A stretch of 63,266 bases of DNA from assembly GCA_947383685.1 (NCBI GenBank), contig CANDEE010000002.1, positions 1-63,266 on the forward strand, in the 5' to 3' direction. The position numbers and the translations under genes are program-made. Every line of letters begins with the position of its first letter. The first letter of the stretch is position 1. This document shows positions 16,747 to 24,575 of the stretch, piece by piece. The notes below the pieces were generated by a model that worked only from the letters and a program-made list of their open reading frames with translations, was not told where the DNA came from and made no database searches. This DNA comes from an uncultured Pseudoflavonifractor sp. (GTDB lineage: Bacteria > Bacillota > Clostridia > Oscillospirales > Oscillospiraceae).

Positions 16747-17518
16747 AGGATAAGCCATCTGGTGCCTCAATCCATGTAGCATAGTTATAGGCACCAAAAT
16801 CATTTTGCAGCGACCTGCGCCGCGCCCACACAGAGGAGGTCGGGATTTCGATATCACCACAAGTATCCCGCCACCGTTCTACTGGCGGCACCTTGGCGTT
16901 AAGGCTCTTGGAGCATCCCCAAGGGTGACGCCCAATCGGAATCCACACCCCATCCGTGCGTTCCTTGTTCAGGTACTCGGCTAAGCGGCGGTATCCACCA
17001 TCGCACACGGTTGACCACTCCCCCGTCCGAGCATCTCTGACCGGATGTGTCAATAGGACGGGTTCATCTTCGACGCCCCCGTTACGCCAGAGGTAGCCGA
17101 CCTCTGCGGGACTCAAGTCTAAGTAGGAGCACCCAAAGTGGATATGGAAGCGGTGATCGCCATGAAGCCCTTCGATGGCATAGACATAATCCAAAGGCTG
17201 TCCACCTCGCCATCGTCCCACCCGTCCCATAAAGGCCCGCCAACTGCGGCGAACTCCGGCGAAATCTCCAGGAAGATGTTCTTCGCCGTATGACAGGGTA
17301 TAATGAGTACCTTGTGGCAAAAGTGCTAAGCGTATCTCAAGCCGGTCCACCTGGCGGCGGTCAAAACCGCCATGCTTGTATCTCTTTAACTGGGCCTTGT
17401 CCCGGCGATCCTCAACCGGTTCCTCTGGCAGGTAGCGAGGTCGGAGTGCCCGGCACTCCTTGACCAGCGGCCCAGCCCGCTGGCGGTAACAGTACCATAC
17501 TGCTTGATTTCCTTCCAT
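16742..17518 (-). CDS. HUH endonuclease-like protein (rolling-circle Rep type)
   Basis: 258 residues. Motif 1 is HYTLSYGEEHLP (about 72-83), motif 2 is HRFHIHF with H125 and H127, and motif 3 is EYLNKE with Y182 and K185. This order matches the replication initiators of filamentous phages (G2P/ORF2 class), which nick one DNA strand through a tyrosine. Such a gene is unexpected in a tailed phage that also has DnaB and an initiator. It could process an origin, act in recombination or be acquired cargo. There is no helicase domain. Confidence 0.7.
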   Translation of the reverse strand: MEGNQAVWYCYRQRAGPLVKECRALRPRYLPEEPVEDRRDKAQLKRYKHGGFDRRQVDRLEIRLALLPQGTHYTLSYGEEHLPGDFAGVRRSWRAFMGRVGRWRGGQPLDYVYAIEGLHGDHRFHIHFGCSYLDLSPAEVGYLWRNGGVEDEPVLLTHPVRDARTGEWSTVCDGGYRRLAEYLNKERTDGVWIPIGRHPWGCSKSLNAKVPPVERWRDTCGDIEIPTSSVWARRRSLQNDFGAYNYATWIEAPDGLSY

Positions 17519-17577
17519 TTCTTTCCCCCTCGCTTTAAGCTTTACCTCTTTCTTGCTTTTTTTGTTTACACGCTATA

Positions 17578-18216
17578 CTATTCCTTATCATTGGGAAGGA
17601 GCTCGTTTTGTATGAAAACATTTGGATACTTACTGGCCGTGTCGAACCGGCACAGGCCCGCTGCCCGCATTATCTTAGTGGCGATCTTCACTGCCCGGCT
17701 CTCCACTGTCTCGACCTTTCTGCTCATCTGGCACCCCCCCTTGCGGATCGTGGTGGCCCCACCACCGGCAAAGAACCTCCGGCGGCTACCGTGTCGCTTT
17801 TCCACATCGGCAAAGTCCCCTGTCTGCCCGGCCAGCTTCCTGGCCTGGTCGATGGCAGTCTCCGGGTTCTTGTGGAACCCGGAGAGCGTACCATTGCGAT
17901 CATAGACGAAGAAATCAGCCATCCTCATTTCCGCCCCGTCCATCTTTGCCCCGCAGTTGGGGCAGTAATTATAACCCTCTGTAAGCGGGGTGGCGTACCG
18001 TTGCTCAGTCATAACAATAAGGAAACATTCCGAACAGACCCATTCCCTTTCCTGTTTGACCCACCGCCCATGCTTCACCGGGTCGACAGCGGGCATTTTC
18101 TTAATGCAGTCACTCAGCGTTTTAATATCCACAAAATCGACTGGAGCCGTTCCGGGTATCGGGTGAGAACAGGATGAAATAGCAAACAGCACATCATCCC
18201 GGCTTATCAGATCCAT
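17578..18216 (-). CDS. Zinc-ribbon phage protein of unknown function
   Basis: 212 residues starting MDLISRDD; the ATG at 18216 has GGGAGG nine bases upstream and was preferred over the ATG at 18225. A zinc ribbon WVCSECFLIVM...NYCPNCGAKMD lies at about residues 45-85. This ribbon is common in small proteins of clostridial prophages, often fused to unrelated tails. The C-terminal half is Arg/Lys rich (RHGSRRRFFAGGG) and may bind DNA or RNA. Confidence 0.6.
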   Translation of the reverse strand: MDLISRDDVLFAISSCSHPIPGTAPVDFVDIKTLSDCIKKMPAVDPVKHGRWVKQEREWVCSECFLIVMTEQRYATPLTEGYNYCPNCGAKMDGAEMRMADFFVYDRNGTLSGFHKNPETAIDQARKLAGQTGDFADVEKRHGSRRRFFAGGGATTIRKGGCQMSRKVETVESRAVKIATKIMRAAGLCRFDTASKYPNVFIQNELLPNDKE

Positions 18217-18217
18217 G

Positions 18218-18595
18218 TCAATCATCCTCCCCTCTGGCCCGCCAGATCGGGCAGTAGTAATTCCGATTGAAGTGGCAGAGCTTCTCCTCCACATAACCGT
18301 GGAGCTGCACAGGGGTCAGCTTGCAGATCACATTGGCGGGGCAACCGGCGTTGTAGACCCCGATGAAAGCTGGACAGCCGCCCTCTTCCTCTAAGAATTT
18401 GCGCCGGGGCTTGTGGAGATGAGCATGGCCCCCTTCCACAAGTTGCGTTTCATCAGCCACGGCCTGGGCAAAGGCGTCCGGATTGGCGATCAGCGCCACG
18501 GCTTCATCAATCGCATCACACTTGATCGACCACGGCGACAACGGGAATATTGCCCGTTGCCGGGGATATGGAGCGGGGACTTTAACCTCATTCAT
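18218..18595 (-). CDS. Hypothetical Cys/His-containing phage protein
   Basis: 125 residues (MNEVKVPAPYPRQRAIFPL...). Not recognised. Cys and His are clustered in the second half (GGHAHLHKPRRK, GGCPAFIGVYNAGCP, LCHFNRNYYC), suggesting a metal site. The start overlaps the stop of the upstream gene, and the stop lies 1 base before the next start, so it is part of the same operon. Confidence 0.55.
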   Translation of the reverse strand: MNEVKVPAPYPRQRAIFPLSPWSIKCDAIDEAVALIANPDAFAQAVADETQLVEGGHAHLHKPRRKFLEEEGGCPAFIGVYNAGCPANVICKLTPVQLHGYVEEKLCHFNRNYYCPIWRARGEDD

Positions 18596-19175
18596 CGACT
18601 TCGTCCTCCACCGGAGGGATCAGCAACCAACGGATAGGCGGCATATCCACTTTGGAGCCCCGCAATAGGTAATCGGCACCGTCGAAGGTACACTCTATCC
18701 GGTGAGCCTTTCCATCGCCCAGATCAAAGTAAGCCAGAACTCGACTGTCTTTTGGGGGCGGGGTGGCAGCCGAAACCCACCCACCGGAAGCCGCAGCCAT
18801 GGTCTCGGTGGCCCCCTTGGGATTGTCTGTCCGACAGAGCAGGTAGTCGATGGACACCCCCAGTGCATCAGCAGCTTTGATCAGGGGCCGAATCCGCCAC
18901 TCATCAAGTCCATCTCCGCCAGCGTAGGGCAGACCGCCGCTGCTCTCGGTAATTTTCTGGCCCCGCTCAAAGTCTTCCACTTTCTTCTCCCGACGAAAAG
19001 CTCTGACATCCGCCTTGCGGGCATATTCCTCAAAAGAGAGGCCAGCGGCAGCTCGTGCCTCGCCAAACCTTTTCCAAAGCTGGATTCTGGGGGCAAGCAG
19101 GACCTCATCCCGCTTTTTCTTGTCCTCCAGTTCCGAAGCCCGCTTGGCCTTGGCGGAAGCCTTAGCCTTGGCCAC
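18588..19175 (-). CDS. Phage protein with XRE-like helix and DUF551-like tail
   Basis: 195 residues from GTG at 19175. The middle LIKAADALGVSIDYLLCRTD is the second half of an XRE-type helix-turn-helix region. The C-terminus (PPPKDSRVLAYFDLGDG ... IRWLLIPP) resembles the DUF551 domain common in phages. The true start is uncertain: the same frame stays open upstream and encodes a Cys/His-rich stretch (CGSGKCCHDCPNIGTCK), but no usual start codon is visible there. It lies just downstream of parA. Confidence 0.55.
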   Translation of the reverse strand: MAKAKASAKAKRASELEDKKKRDEVLLAPRIQLWKRFGEARAAAGLSFEEYARKADVRAFRREKKVEDFERGQKITESSGGLPYAGGDGLDEWRIRPLIKAADALGVSIDYLLCRTDNPKGATETMAAASGGWVSAATPPPKDSRVLAYFDLGDGKAHRIECTFDGADYLLRGSKVDMPPIRWLLIPPVEDEVDE

Positions 19176-19279
19176 CTCACCAGCAAGACGAGGGCAGGCA
19201 AATTTACAGGTGCCAATATTAGGACAATCATGGCAGCACTTTCCGCTGCCGCAGTGGTCGCCCCACTCACCAGCTCCAG

Positions 19280-19963
19280 CTATTCTCCGAAGTCGGGCAT
19301 CATGGCGGTGCGGCGAATATGGTCAAAGACCGGCAAACCGCTATTCTTCAAAGTCTGCTCTGCCTCCAAAATTTTGGGGGAATTATACCACATGGTAGGC
19401 AGATACCCCACCACCTTGAGCCCGGGGTTGATCTCCCGCATATTGGATACCTGCCGGGCCATATTGGCCATCCCCCGGAGGGAGAAGGCGTCCAGCTTGA
19501 TGGGGATAATAACCTCATCGGCTGCCAGCAAAGCCGCCGCTGAAGCAGCATTAAAGGCGGGGGGACAGTCGATGAGGCACCAGTCAAATTCGTCCTGCTC
19601 AGCCAGCACCGACACCATATTCCGTAGGGCGGTAGCCTGCACAGCTTTGGTCTCCACCTTGGTAAGGTCCAGGTCCATAAGGCTGTCGTCTCCAGGCACC
19701 AAGGACACGCCCGGAAATGAAGTTTTTGCGATGTAGTCCTCCACACAGCCATTAAGCCCATCCCGGGTTTCCCGCAGGAAATCAGCCAGGGTAGCGCTTC
19801 CATCATCTACACCCCAAAAGAACTCGGTGGTGTTGCATTGGCTGTCGGCATCTACCAGCAATACCCGTTGCTTGTAGTCCTGGGCCAGAATGGCGGCCAT
19901 ATTGATAACCGTGGTGGTTTTAGCCACGCCGCCTTTGAGATTACATATTGCAACCGTCCTCAT
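19280..19963 (-). CDS. ParA-family partition ATPase
   Basis: 227 residues starting MRTVAICNLKGGVAKTTT. The deviant Walker A KGGVAKTTT is at 10-18, with Walker A' VLLVDADSQCN and Walker B WCLIDCPPA. Start ATG at 19963 follows GGGAGG. ParA/Soj ATPases move plasmids or plasmid-like prophages. No ParB-like partner is recognisable next to it, so it may use a host or unusual partner, or serve another role such as positioning replication. Confidence 0.88.
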   Translation of the reverse strand: MRTVAICNLKGGVAKTTTVINMAAILAQDYKQRVLLVDADSQCNTTEFFWGVDDGSATLADFLRETRDGLNGCVEDYIAKTSFPGVSLVPGDDSLMDLDLTKVETKAVQATALRNMVSVLAEQDEFDWCLIDCPPAFNAASAAALLAADEVIIPIKLDAFSLRGMANMARQVSNMREINPGLKVVGYLPTMWYNSPKILEAEQTLKNSGLPVFDHIRRTAMMPDFGE

Positions 19964-19985
19964 AGTTACCTCCCAATTTAATTTT

Positions 19986-21290
19986 TCAGAAAGGGCAATC
20001 CGGGTCCGCCCCCGGCAGTTCTTCAAACTGCATCTGTCTATTCTCCGGTTCCTTTCGCGCTGGCGGCGGCTCCTGATTCATGTGTCGGCTAAATCGCTGG
20101 GTCGCGCCGTCAAAATAGAGATACATGGTCCCCAACTCACCCTCCTTGTTCTTCTCCAGATTCAGAACGCGGCGGGAGTTGGGGTCGTCCTGGTTCTCTT
20201 TGTACAGCAGGAGAATAGCGTCAGCATCCTGCTCCAACTGCCCAGATTCCCGGAGGTCCCGCATTCTCGGAGCCCTTATCTTTCCACCGGTCCGCTCTGG
20301 CCGGGTCAGTTGCGAGAGGGCGATAACGGTCATACGATTGGCCCGCGCACCGTTGTGGAGAGCCATGGATATGCCGCTGATCTCCTCTGTCCGATTCCGC
20401 CCTGAGGTAGGCCGGACGAGCTGCACATAGTCGATGTAAATTACATCGTACTTGCGGTAGCAGGAATAGGATATGATATCATTAGCAGTCATGCCGACGG
20501 CGTCAACAATCTCCAGTTTATTGCTGATAAACCCAGAAGATAGGGCCGCCACCGTGTCATAATCCTCCTGCTCCAAGGCCTGATTCTTGATTTTGCCCAT
20601 GGAGATCAGCCCCACCCGAGCCACAAGACGATCCATGATGGTATCGTCATCTGTCTCCAAGGAAAAGAATCCGACCCGCAAGGTCTTTGCCTGCTCCCAG
20701 GCCATCATAAGGGCCAGAGCGGTCTTGCCATCAGAAGGATATCCCCCCAAGATTCCGAATTTTCCTTGCCGCAGTTTAAGGCGGCTATTGAGATCGTAGA
20801 GGCCCCAAGGGAGATATTCCACTTTCTCCTTTTGGCGGTCCAGGAAACGCCCCAGGCCATCTTCCATGCTGGTGAACTTCACTCCGGGCTTGTCCACCAT
20901 GAGGGTGTCAAGCTGGGACACGATATCCCGCACCTGAGTAGATGTCTTGGTGTCCATTAGGCGCATCGCCAAAGCCTGTGCCCTGGCTACCCTGGCCTCC
21001 TCCCTCAGCAGGGGTATGTACTGTTCGATGTTTGCCGCCGTTGGGGTTTCCTCCATGCAGGTTTTTACGAGGTCGTAGAGCCCCTCTCCGTGCTCTCCTG
21101 CGACCTCCGCCAACACCGTTACAGGGTCCACAGCCTTGTTGCCGTTGTAAAGCCGCCGAATGGCCAAAAACAGGATGCGACAGTTGGTATCCAGGAAGTC
21201 ATCTGCCGCCACTCTGGAGAGCACCAGAGCAACGCACTTTTCGTCGATCAGCATGGAACCGAGAACAGCTTTTTGGTTTGCGCTCACCAT
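19986..21290 (-). CDS. dnaB: Replicative DNA helicase, DnaB-like
   Basis: 434 residues. It has an N-terminal DnaB helical domain (MVSANQKAVLGSMLIDEK), a linker, and a RecA-like motor with Walker A GGYPSDGKTALA, Walker B VIYIDYVQLV, and ALSQLTR before a KIRAPRMRDLRESGQLEQD arginine/sensor segment. It unwinds phage DNA for the host replisome. Its start overlaps the initiator stop by 7 bases, indicating coupling. The C-terminal tail is Pro/Glu rich. Confidence 0.93.
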   Translation of the reverse strand: MVSANQKAVLGSMLIDEKCVALVLSRVAADDFLDTNCRILFLAIRRLYNGNKAVDPVTVLAEVAGEHGEGLYDLVKTCMEETPTAANIEQYIPLLREEARVARAQALAMRLMDTKTSTQVRDIVSQLDTLMVDKPGVKFTSMEDGLGRFLDRQKEKVEYLPWGLYDLNSRLKLRQGKFGILGGYPSDGKTALALMMAWEQAKTLRVGFFSLETDDDTIMDRLVARVGLISMGKIKNQALEQEDYDTVAALSSGFISNKLEIVDAVGMTANDIISYSCYRKYDVIYIDYVQLVRPTSGRNRTEEISGISMALHNGARANRMTVIALSQLTRPERTGGKIRAPRMRDLRESGQLEQDADAILLLYKENQDDPNSRRVLNLEKNKEGELGTMYLYFDGATQRFSRHMNQEPPPARKEPENRQMQFEELPGADPDCPF

Positions 21291-22000
21291 TTTTGAAGCC
21301 CCCTGTCCTCCACCATGCCTCCGCTTTCAGCAGGCCGCATACTTTCACCTTCAGGAAATTCATCCTCCCACCGTCGGCCATTGAGCCAGGTGGAGGGCAG
21401 CGGAATATATTGCTTTCCCTTCTGCCATTGTGGGCTTTGCTTCTGAGCCTCCAGGGCTGCCGCCATCTTTTGGCAAAGCTCCAAGTTTGGCTGCAGCTTG
21501 TCCCACGCCCGAATAGCTTTTACCTTGTCCGCCTTCCGGGGATACTTGGCCCAAAATGCATCGAACCATCTCGGCTGATAACGAGACGATGATTCCCCTT
21601 GGGGGGTAAGGGGGGTATTATTATCTATGTATCTATCATCCTTATTACAAACGACAATTTTGTCGGGGGTCCCCCGACATTTTTGTCGCCCCCTCCCGAC
21701 AATTTTGTCGGGGGTCTTCTGCGTTACCGACATCCCGCAAAAAATGCGCCGTTCTTTCCCGGGAATCTGCTCTATCCGGATGTAACCTTGCGTCTCCAAA
21801 GCCGCCAGTAGGCGCTGAATTGTGCGGTCTGACCACCCATAAAGGCCCATCAGATACTCATTTTGAGCATAACAGTAACCAGTTTCATTCGTCAGGGCGC
21901 TCAGGTCGCCATAGAGCAATTTTGCATTTGCGGGAAGCCTATCATCCCTGCGGATCACAGCCGGGATCACTGCCCAATATGCTTGTTGCGGAATCTCCAT
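21284..22000 (-). CDS. Replication initiator (helix-turn-helix replisome organiser)
   Basis: 238 residues (MEIPQQAYWAVIPAVIRRDD...). The N-terminal winged helix-turn-helix (ANAKLLYGDLSALT, GLYGWSDRTIQRLLAALETQ) resembles phage replication organisers. A hydrophilic middle is encoded by the iteron repeats, and a conserved C-terminal part (FDAFWAKYPRKADKVKAIRAWDKL) is typical of DnaD/helicase-loader-like phage proteins. RBS AGGAGG lies before ATG 22000. It probably binds its own iterons and loads the DnaB encoded next. Confidence 0.8.
   Translation of the reverse strand: MEIPQQAYWAVIPAVIRRDDRLPANAKLLYGDLSALTNETGYCYAQNEYLMGLYGWSDRTIQRLLAALETQGYIRIEQIPGKERRIFCGMSVTQKTPDKIVGRGRQKCRGTPDKIVVCNKDDRYIDNNTPLTPQGESSSRYQPRWFDAFWAKYPRKADKVKAIRAWDKLQPNLELCQKMAAALEAQKQSPQWQKGKQYIPLPSTWLNGRRWEDEFPEGESMRPAESGGMVEDRGLQKW
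21652..21710. repeat. Three 14-bp palindromic iterons, likely phage origin
   Basis: CGACAATTTTGTCG (21652-21665), CGACATTTTTGTCG (21675-21688) and CGACAATTTTGTCG (21697-21710), spaced 23 and 22 bases apart. They lie in the middle of the initiator gene, as in lambda-type origins where iterons sit inside the O gene. G/C runs flank them. Confidence 0.7.
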
Positions 22001-22001
22001 T

Positions 22002-22030
22002 TGACAGGCCTCCTTATCTGTGGTAAAATT
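22002..22030 (+). promoter_or_regulatory. SigA promoter of a small RNA
   Basis: TTGACA (22002-22007), 17 bases, TAAAAT (22025-22030): one base from consensus with ideal spacing. It points away from the initiator gene and overlaps that gene's ribosome binding site on the other strand. A transcript would start near 22037. Confidence 0.75.
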
Positions 22031-22036
22031 TTAGTG

Positions 22037-22102
22037 TTCTCATGGAGGCAATGCCTCCCGCCCTTGGTGATGTACCCGCATCGCCAAGGGCTTTTATTTT
22101 TC
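22037..22102 (+). ncRNA. Putative phage small RNA (~65 nt), antisense to the initiator leader
   Basis: Between a near-consensus promoter and a strong terminator lies a stretch with no plausible gene. It has a small hairpin GGAGGC AAT GCCTCC (22045-22059) and a terminator hairpin with 13-bp arms (22061-22073 / 22080-22092, one G-T pair) followed by TTTTATTTTT. It is complementary to the RNA leader of the replication initiator operon. Plasmid antisense RNAs that limit initiator synthesis have this layout, so copy or replication control is a reasonable hypothesis. Confidence 0.6.
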
Positions 22103-22174
22103 CTCTGCTGACCCTATGCGGCTCATTAAAGCCGCTCTTTGTTGCCTTTGGCAAAAGAACTCTCCTCTCTCCCA

Positions 22175-22366
22175 TTAGCATACGGGGTCCTGGTCAAGGG
22201 AGGTAATTTCTCCGTCCTCCTGGCGGATATACAGGGTAACGCTGCCGTCTGGCATGGTGGCCCGCAGGGCGTTAGGTGCAACCGTCTCCAGCTCCCTCGG
22301 AGCGATTCCATGCTGGTTTAACCAGCGTAGGATACCGTATTGCTCCATCGTCTCAAGTGTTATCAT
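22175..22366 (-). CDS. Small phage protein of unknown function
   Basis: 63 residues starting MITLETMEQYGILRW; ATG 22366 has AAGGAG upstream, which decides the start. Pattern is a short helix then beta strands (ALRATMPDGSVTLYIRQEDG). Not recognised. It belongs to the early minus-strand operon before the initiator. Confidence 0.5.
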   Translation of the reverse strand: MITLETMEQYGILRWLNQHGIAPRELETVAPNALRATMPDGSVTLYIRQEDGEITSLDQDPVC

Positions 22367-22404
22367 AATCTTTTCTCCTTTCCAGCTTGTCCACCGGCGC
22401 AGGG

Positions 22405-22740
22405 TCACGCCGGTCTCCCGATCTTGCCCCAAAGGCCCTGCTCGGTAATGGCCTGGATGGCAACCTGCCGGATATGCTCCCGGCCTGCCTCCCGCTCCGC
22501 CTCCGTGGGCGGGGTCTCTGGGTGTCTGTCGTAAATCTTGGTCATGCCCAGCTTGGAGCCATAGTCCAAAAAGGTGGCCTCATCGGCCAGGATGGGCTTG
22601 CCGTCCGGGCCCTCATATTGGCAGAGGCCTACCCGCCGGGTAATGGTGACCGGCAGGAGCTCTCCGGCAATCAGCCGTTCAGTCACCTCAACCGTTTCCA
22701 CAACATCCCAGCTCCCGATCACCTTTGGCAACGCTCCCAC
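22405..22740 (-). CDS. Small phage protein of unknown function
   Basis: 111 residues (MGALPKVIGSWDVVETVEV...). A beta-rich N-terminal part (VTERLIAGELLPVTITRR) precedes an acidic helix (EAEREAGREHIRQVAIQAI). It may be a small early regulator or structural accessory; no family is recognised. Confidence 0.5.
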   Translation of the reverse strand: MGALPKVIGSWDVVETVEVTERLIAGELLPVTITRRVGLCQYEGPDGKPILADEATFLDYGSKLGMTKIYDRHPETPPTEAEREAGREHIRQVAIQAITEQGLWGKIGRPA

Positions 22741-22784
22741 ATCCGGTCACCTCCTTTTATCAGGCTATTTGTGGCAGGCTTGTC

Positions 22785-23279
22785 TCATGTCTGCAAATGA
22801 ATGGTTTCAAGCCCCCTACCGCCCCTGCCCCCCTGCCGGGAGAACTTAAGCTCCATTGCTGCCTCACAAATTGCGTGAAGCTCCTCCATGATCTGGTCAA
22901 ACTCCGCCCGCTCCTGGTCGTCAATACAGCCGTCCGCCGACATGGCGATCAGCCGCCGGTCAGACCGTCCCTCGGCAAAACGGCCCATTTTGTCCAGCAG
23001 AGTTACCACCGCCTGGGGCAACGGCACTCCCGGCTGGAACTCCGGAAAGGTTGCCGCGACACTGCCCTGGGACAGCTCCCGTAAGTACATTCCCGCCAGC
23101 CACGGGGCTTCGTAACAAACCGCCAAGGTATCCAGCACCTCCACCGAGGCCCGGCGGGTACCCGCCTCCCAGGCCTGGATGGCGTCCACGCTGTAACCCG
23201 ACATTTCCGCGGCTTTTTCCTGGGTGATCCCCGCAGATTTCCGGGCACGTTTGATAGCATTTGTCTGGTTTTTGTCCAT
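22785..23279 (-). CDS. XRE-family transcriptional regulator
   Basis: 164 residues. An N-terminal helix-turn-helix (ARKSAGITQEKAAEMSGYSVDAIQAWE) is followed by a dimerisation-like helical part ending in QEERAEF-type helices (DDQERAEFDQIMEELHAICE). It is one of five XRE-type proteins in a 3-kb control region. It may be an activator of the early operon or part of the lysis-lysogeny switch. Confidence 0.75.
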   Translation of the reverse strand: MDKNQTNAIKRARKSAGITQEKAAEMSGYSVDAIQAWEAGTRRASVEVLDTLAVCYEAPWLAGMYLRELSQGSVAATFPEFQPGVPLPQAVVTLLDKMGRFAEGRSDRRLIAMSADGCIDDQERAEFDQIMEELHAICEAAMELKFSRQGGRGGRGLETIHLQT

Positions 23280-23321
23280 TGTCAGGTCTCCTTTTCTGGG
23301 GTATGCTGTGCGTAGAGCGTA

Positions 23322-23573
23322 TCAGCCCAACGGCCCCACACACCCAGGCACGCCGGTAAGCGGATTAGCTCCATGAACACAGAGTGGCTCATCGTCCAGG
23401 AGGTCGTCCACCGAGCATTCCAAGGTCTTTGCCGCCTTGACCAAGCTGCTCAGGGCGGGCTTAGTCGCACCTGTTTCCCACTGGCAGACGGCTTCAGGGC
23501 TGACGCCCACCCGGGCCGCAAGCTCTGCTTGGGTCATCTTGGCCTGCTCGCGGTAATAACGGATTTTCTTCAT
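23322..23573 (-). CDS. XRE-family regulator, Cro/repressor-like
   Basis: 83 residues starting MKKIRYYREQAKMTQAELAA. Almost the whole protein is an XRE domain (VGVSPEAVCQWETGATKPAL, helix ending KTLECSVDDLLDDEP), with a short Cys-containing tail. Start ATG at 23573. It directly precedes the minus-strand early genes and faces a plus-strand unit, a Cro-like position. Confidence 0.75.
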   Translation of the reverse strand: MKKIRYYREQAKMTQAELAARVGVSPEAVCQWETGATKPALSSLVKAAKTLECSVDDLLDDEPLCVHGANPLTGVPGCVGPLG

Positions 23574-23657
23574 TTTTTCACCCCCTTCCCTTGCCAACGG
23601 TTTGCTTTTGTGGTATCCTGAATATAAGTATTGCTTAGCCCTCAGGGGACCAGGAAT

Positions 23658-23877
23658 ATGAAACAAATTAGATTGACAGCGGAAGTTAACCGACTATGCT
23701 GATAACTTGGTTGCATCCGGGAAATATCCCAAGACCGATCATATCCCAATAAGCCAGATTCCCGGCGCCCCCGTTCCCCAGATCACCGCCAAGGGTGGGG
23801 ATGGCGTCCGGACCATCCCCCTCACCCCAGAACAGTAGAAGAAAATGGACGAGGAAAAGGCCAAATTGCCAAAATAG
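23658..23877 (+). pseudogene. Possible decayed small gene
   Basis: ATG 23658 opens MKQIRLTAEVNR and stops soon after, but a shift of one base continues YADNLVASGKYPKTDHIPIS to a TAG, after which KKMDEEKAKLPK continues in the same frame to 23877. This looks like one small protein broken by a frameshift and an internal stop. The upstream GGGGACCAGG is a weak site. It may instead be chance. Confidence 0.35.
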
Positions 23878-23938
23878 ACCTATTGTATTATGATTCATGA
23901 CCACATTATTTCCGACAAAAGGACAGGTTGTTGTAATT

Positions 23939-24409
23939 ATGTCTGACACTGTACTTGCCGCTCTGATTGCCGCAGGCGCCGCCCTTCTTGGTGCATTTCT
24001 CGGCCCATTTACGGATTCACTTAAGGGCAAACGCGCCATGAAGCAAAAGGTATGGGAAGAGAGGCATATATGTTACTCTGAATTTATTCAGCGGTATTCC
24101 CTCTTTGTTTCTGCGATGAACGTTTACCAAGCAGTGCGAGATGAGCGCCACCGCAAAGATATGGAAGATACCTATACCAATTTCAACACTGCATATTGTA
24201 AGGCAATCCTAATTTGTGAGACAGTAAATATACCCACTCTATCCGGCTACTTTCAAGAGGTGCAGAAAGTTGCGAATACCCAGCAAATCCCTCAATCTCT
24301 AATGCCTAAGTACAGGGCCGCTGTCGAGGCTATGCGCAAAGAATTGCTTCCCGACAAAACAATTTTCAAAAGAATTTGCGAATTTATTTATAGAAAGTTA
24401 CATTCTTGA
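23939..24409 (+). CDS. Membrane-anchored hypothetical protein
   Basis: 156 residues starting MSDTVLAALIAAGAALLGAF. One N-terminal membrane segment (about 5-25) is followed by a soluble helical domain (KVWEERHICYSEFIQRYSLF, FNTAYCKAILICETVN). An alternative start at 23897 would add 14 residues. It is plus-strand, between the regulators, and may be a lysogenic conversion or superinfection gene; that is inferred only from position. Confidence 0.55.
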   Translation: MSDTVLAALIAAGAALLGAFLGPFTDSLKGKRAMKQKVWEERHICYSEFIQRYSLFVSAMNVYQAVRDERHRKDMEDTYTNFNTAYCKAILICETVNIPTLSGYFQEVQKVANTQQIPQSLMPKYRAAVEAMRKELLPDKTIFKRICEFIYRKLHS

Positions 24410-24473
24410 CCTATGTTCGATTGGCTCGAGGCAAATGCTTAAATGTGGGTAGCTCCCTCCTTTCTAAGTTGTG

Positions 24474-24529
24474 CTTATATCATAAGCAATAAATTTATTC
24501 TCGTCAATACCAAGAAATGAATTTATTCT
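24474..24529. promoter_or_regulatory. Operator-like repeats upstream of regulator 1
   Basis: TGCTTA tatca TAAGCA-type inverted repeat (about 24474-24490), then a direct repeat AATTTATTCT at 24492-24501 and 24520-24529, 28 bases apart. They lie in the AT-rich leader of the XRE gene at 24576 and could be its binding sites. Confidence 0.4.
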
Positions 24530-24575
24530 TTTTTGGTAATCCTGCCGAATTTTTTATTTTAAGGTGGTGATACCC

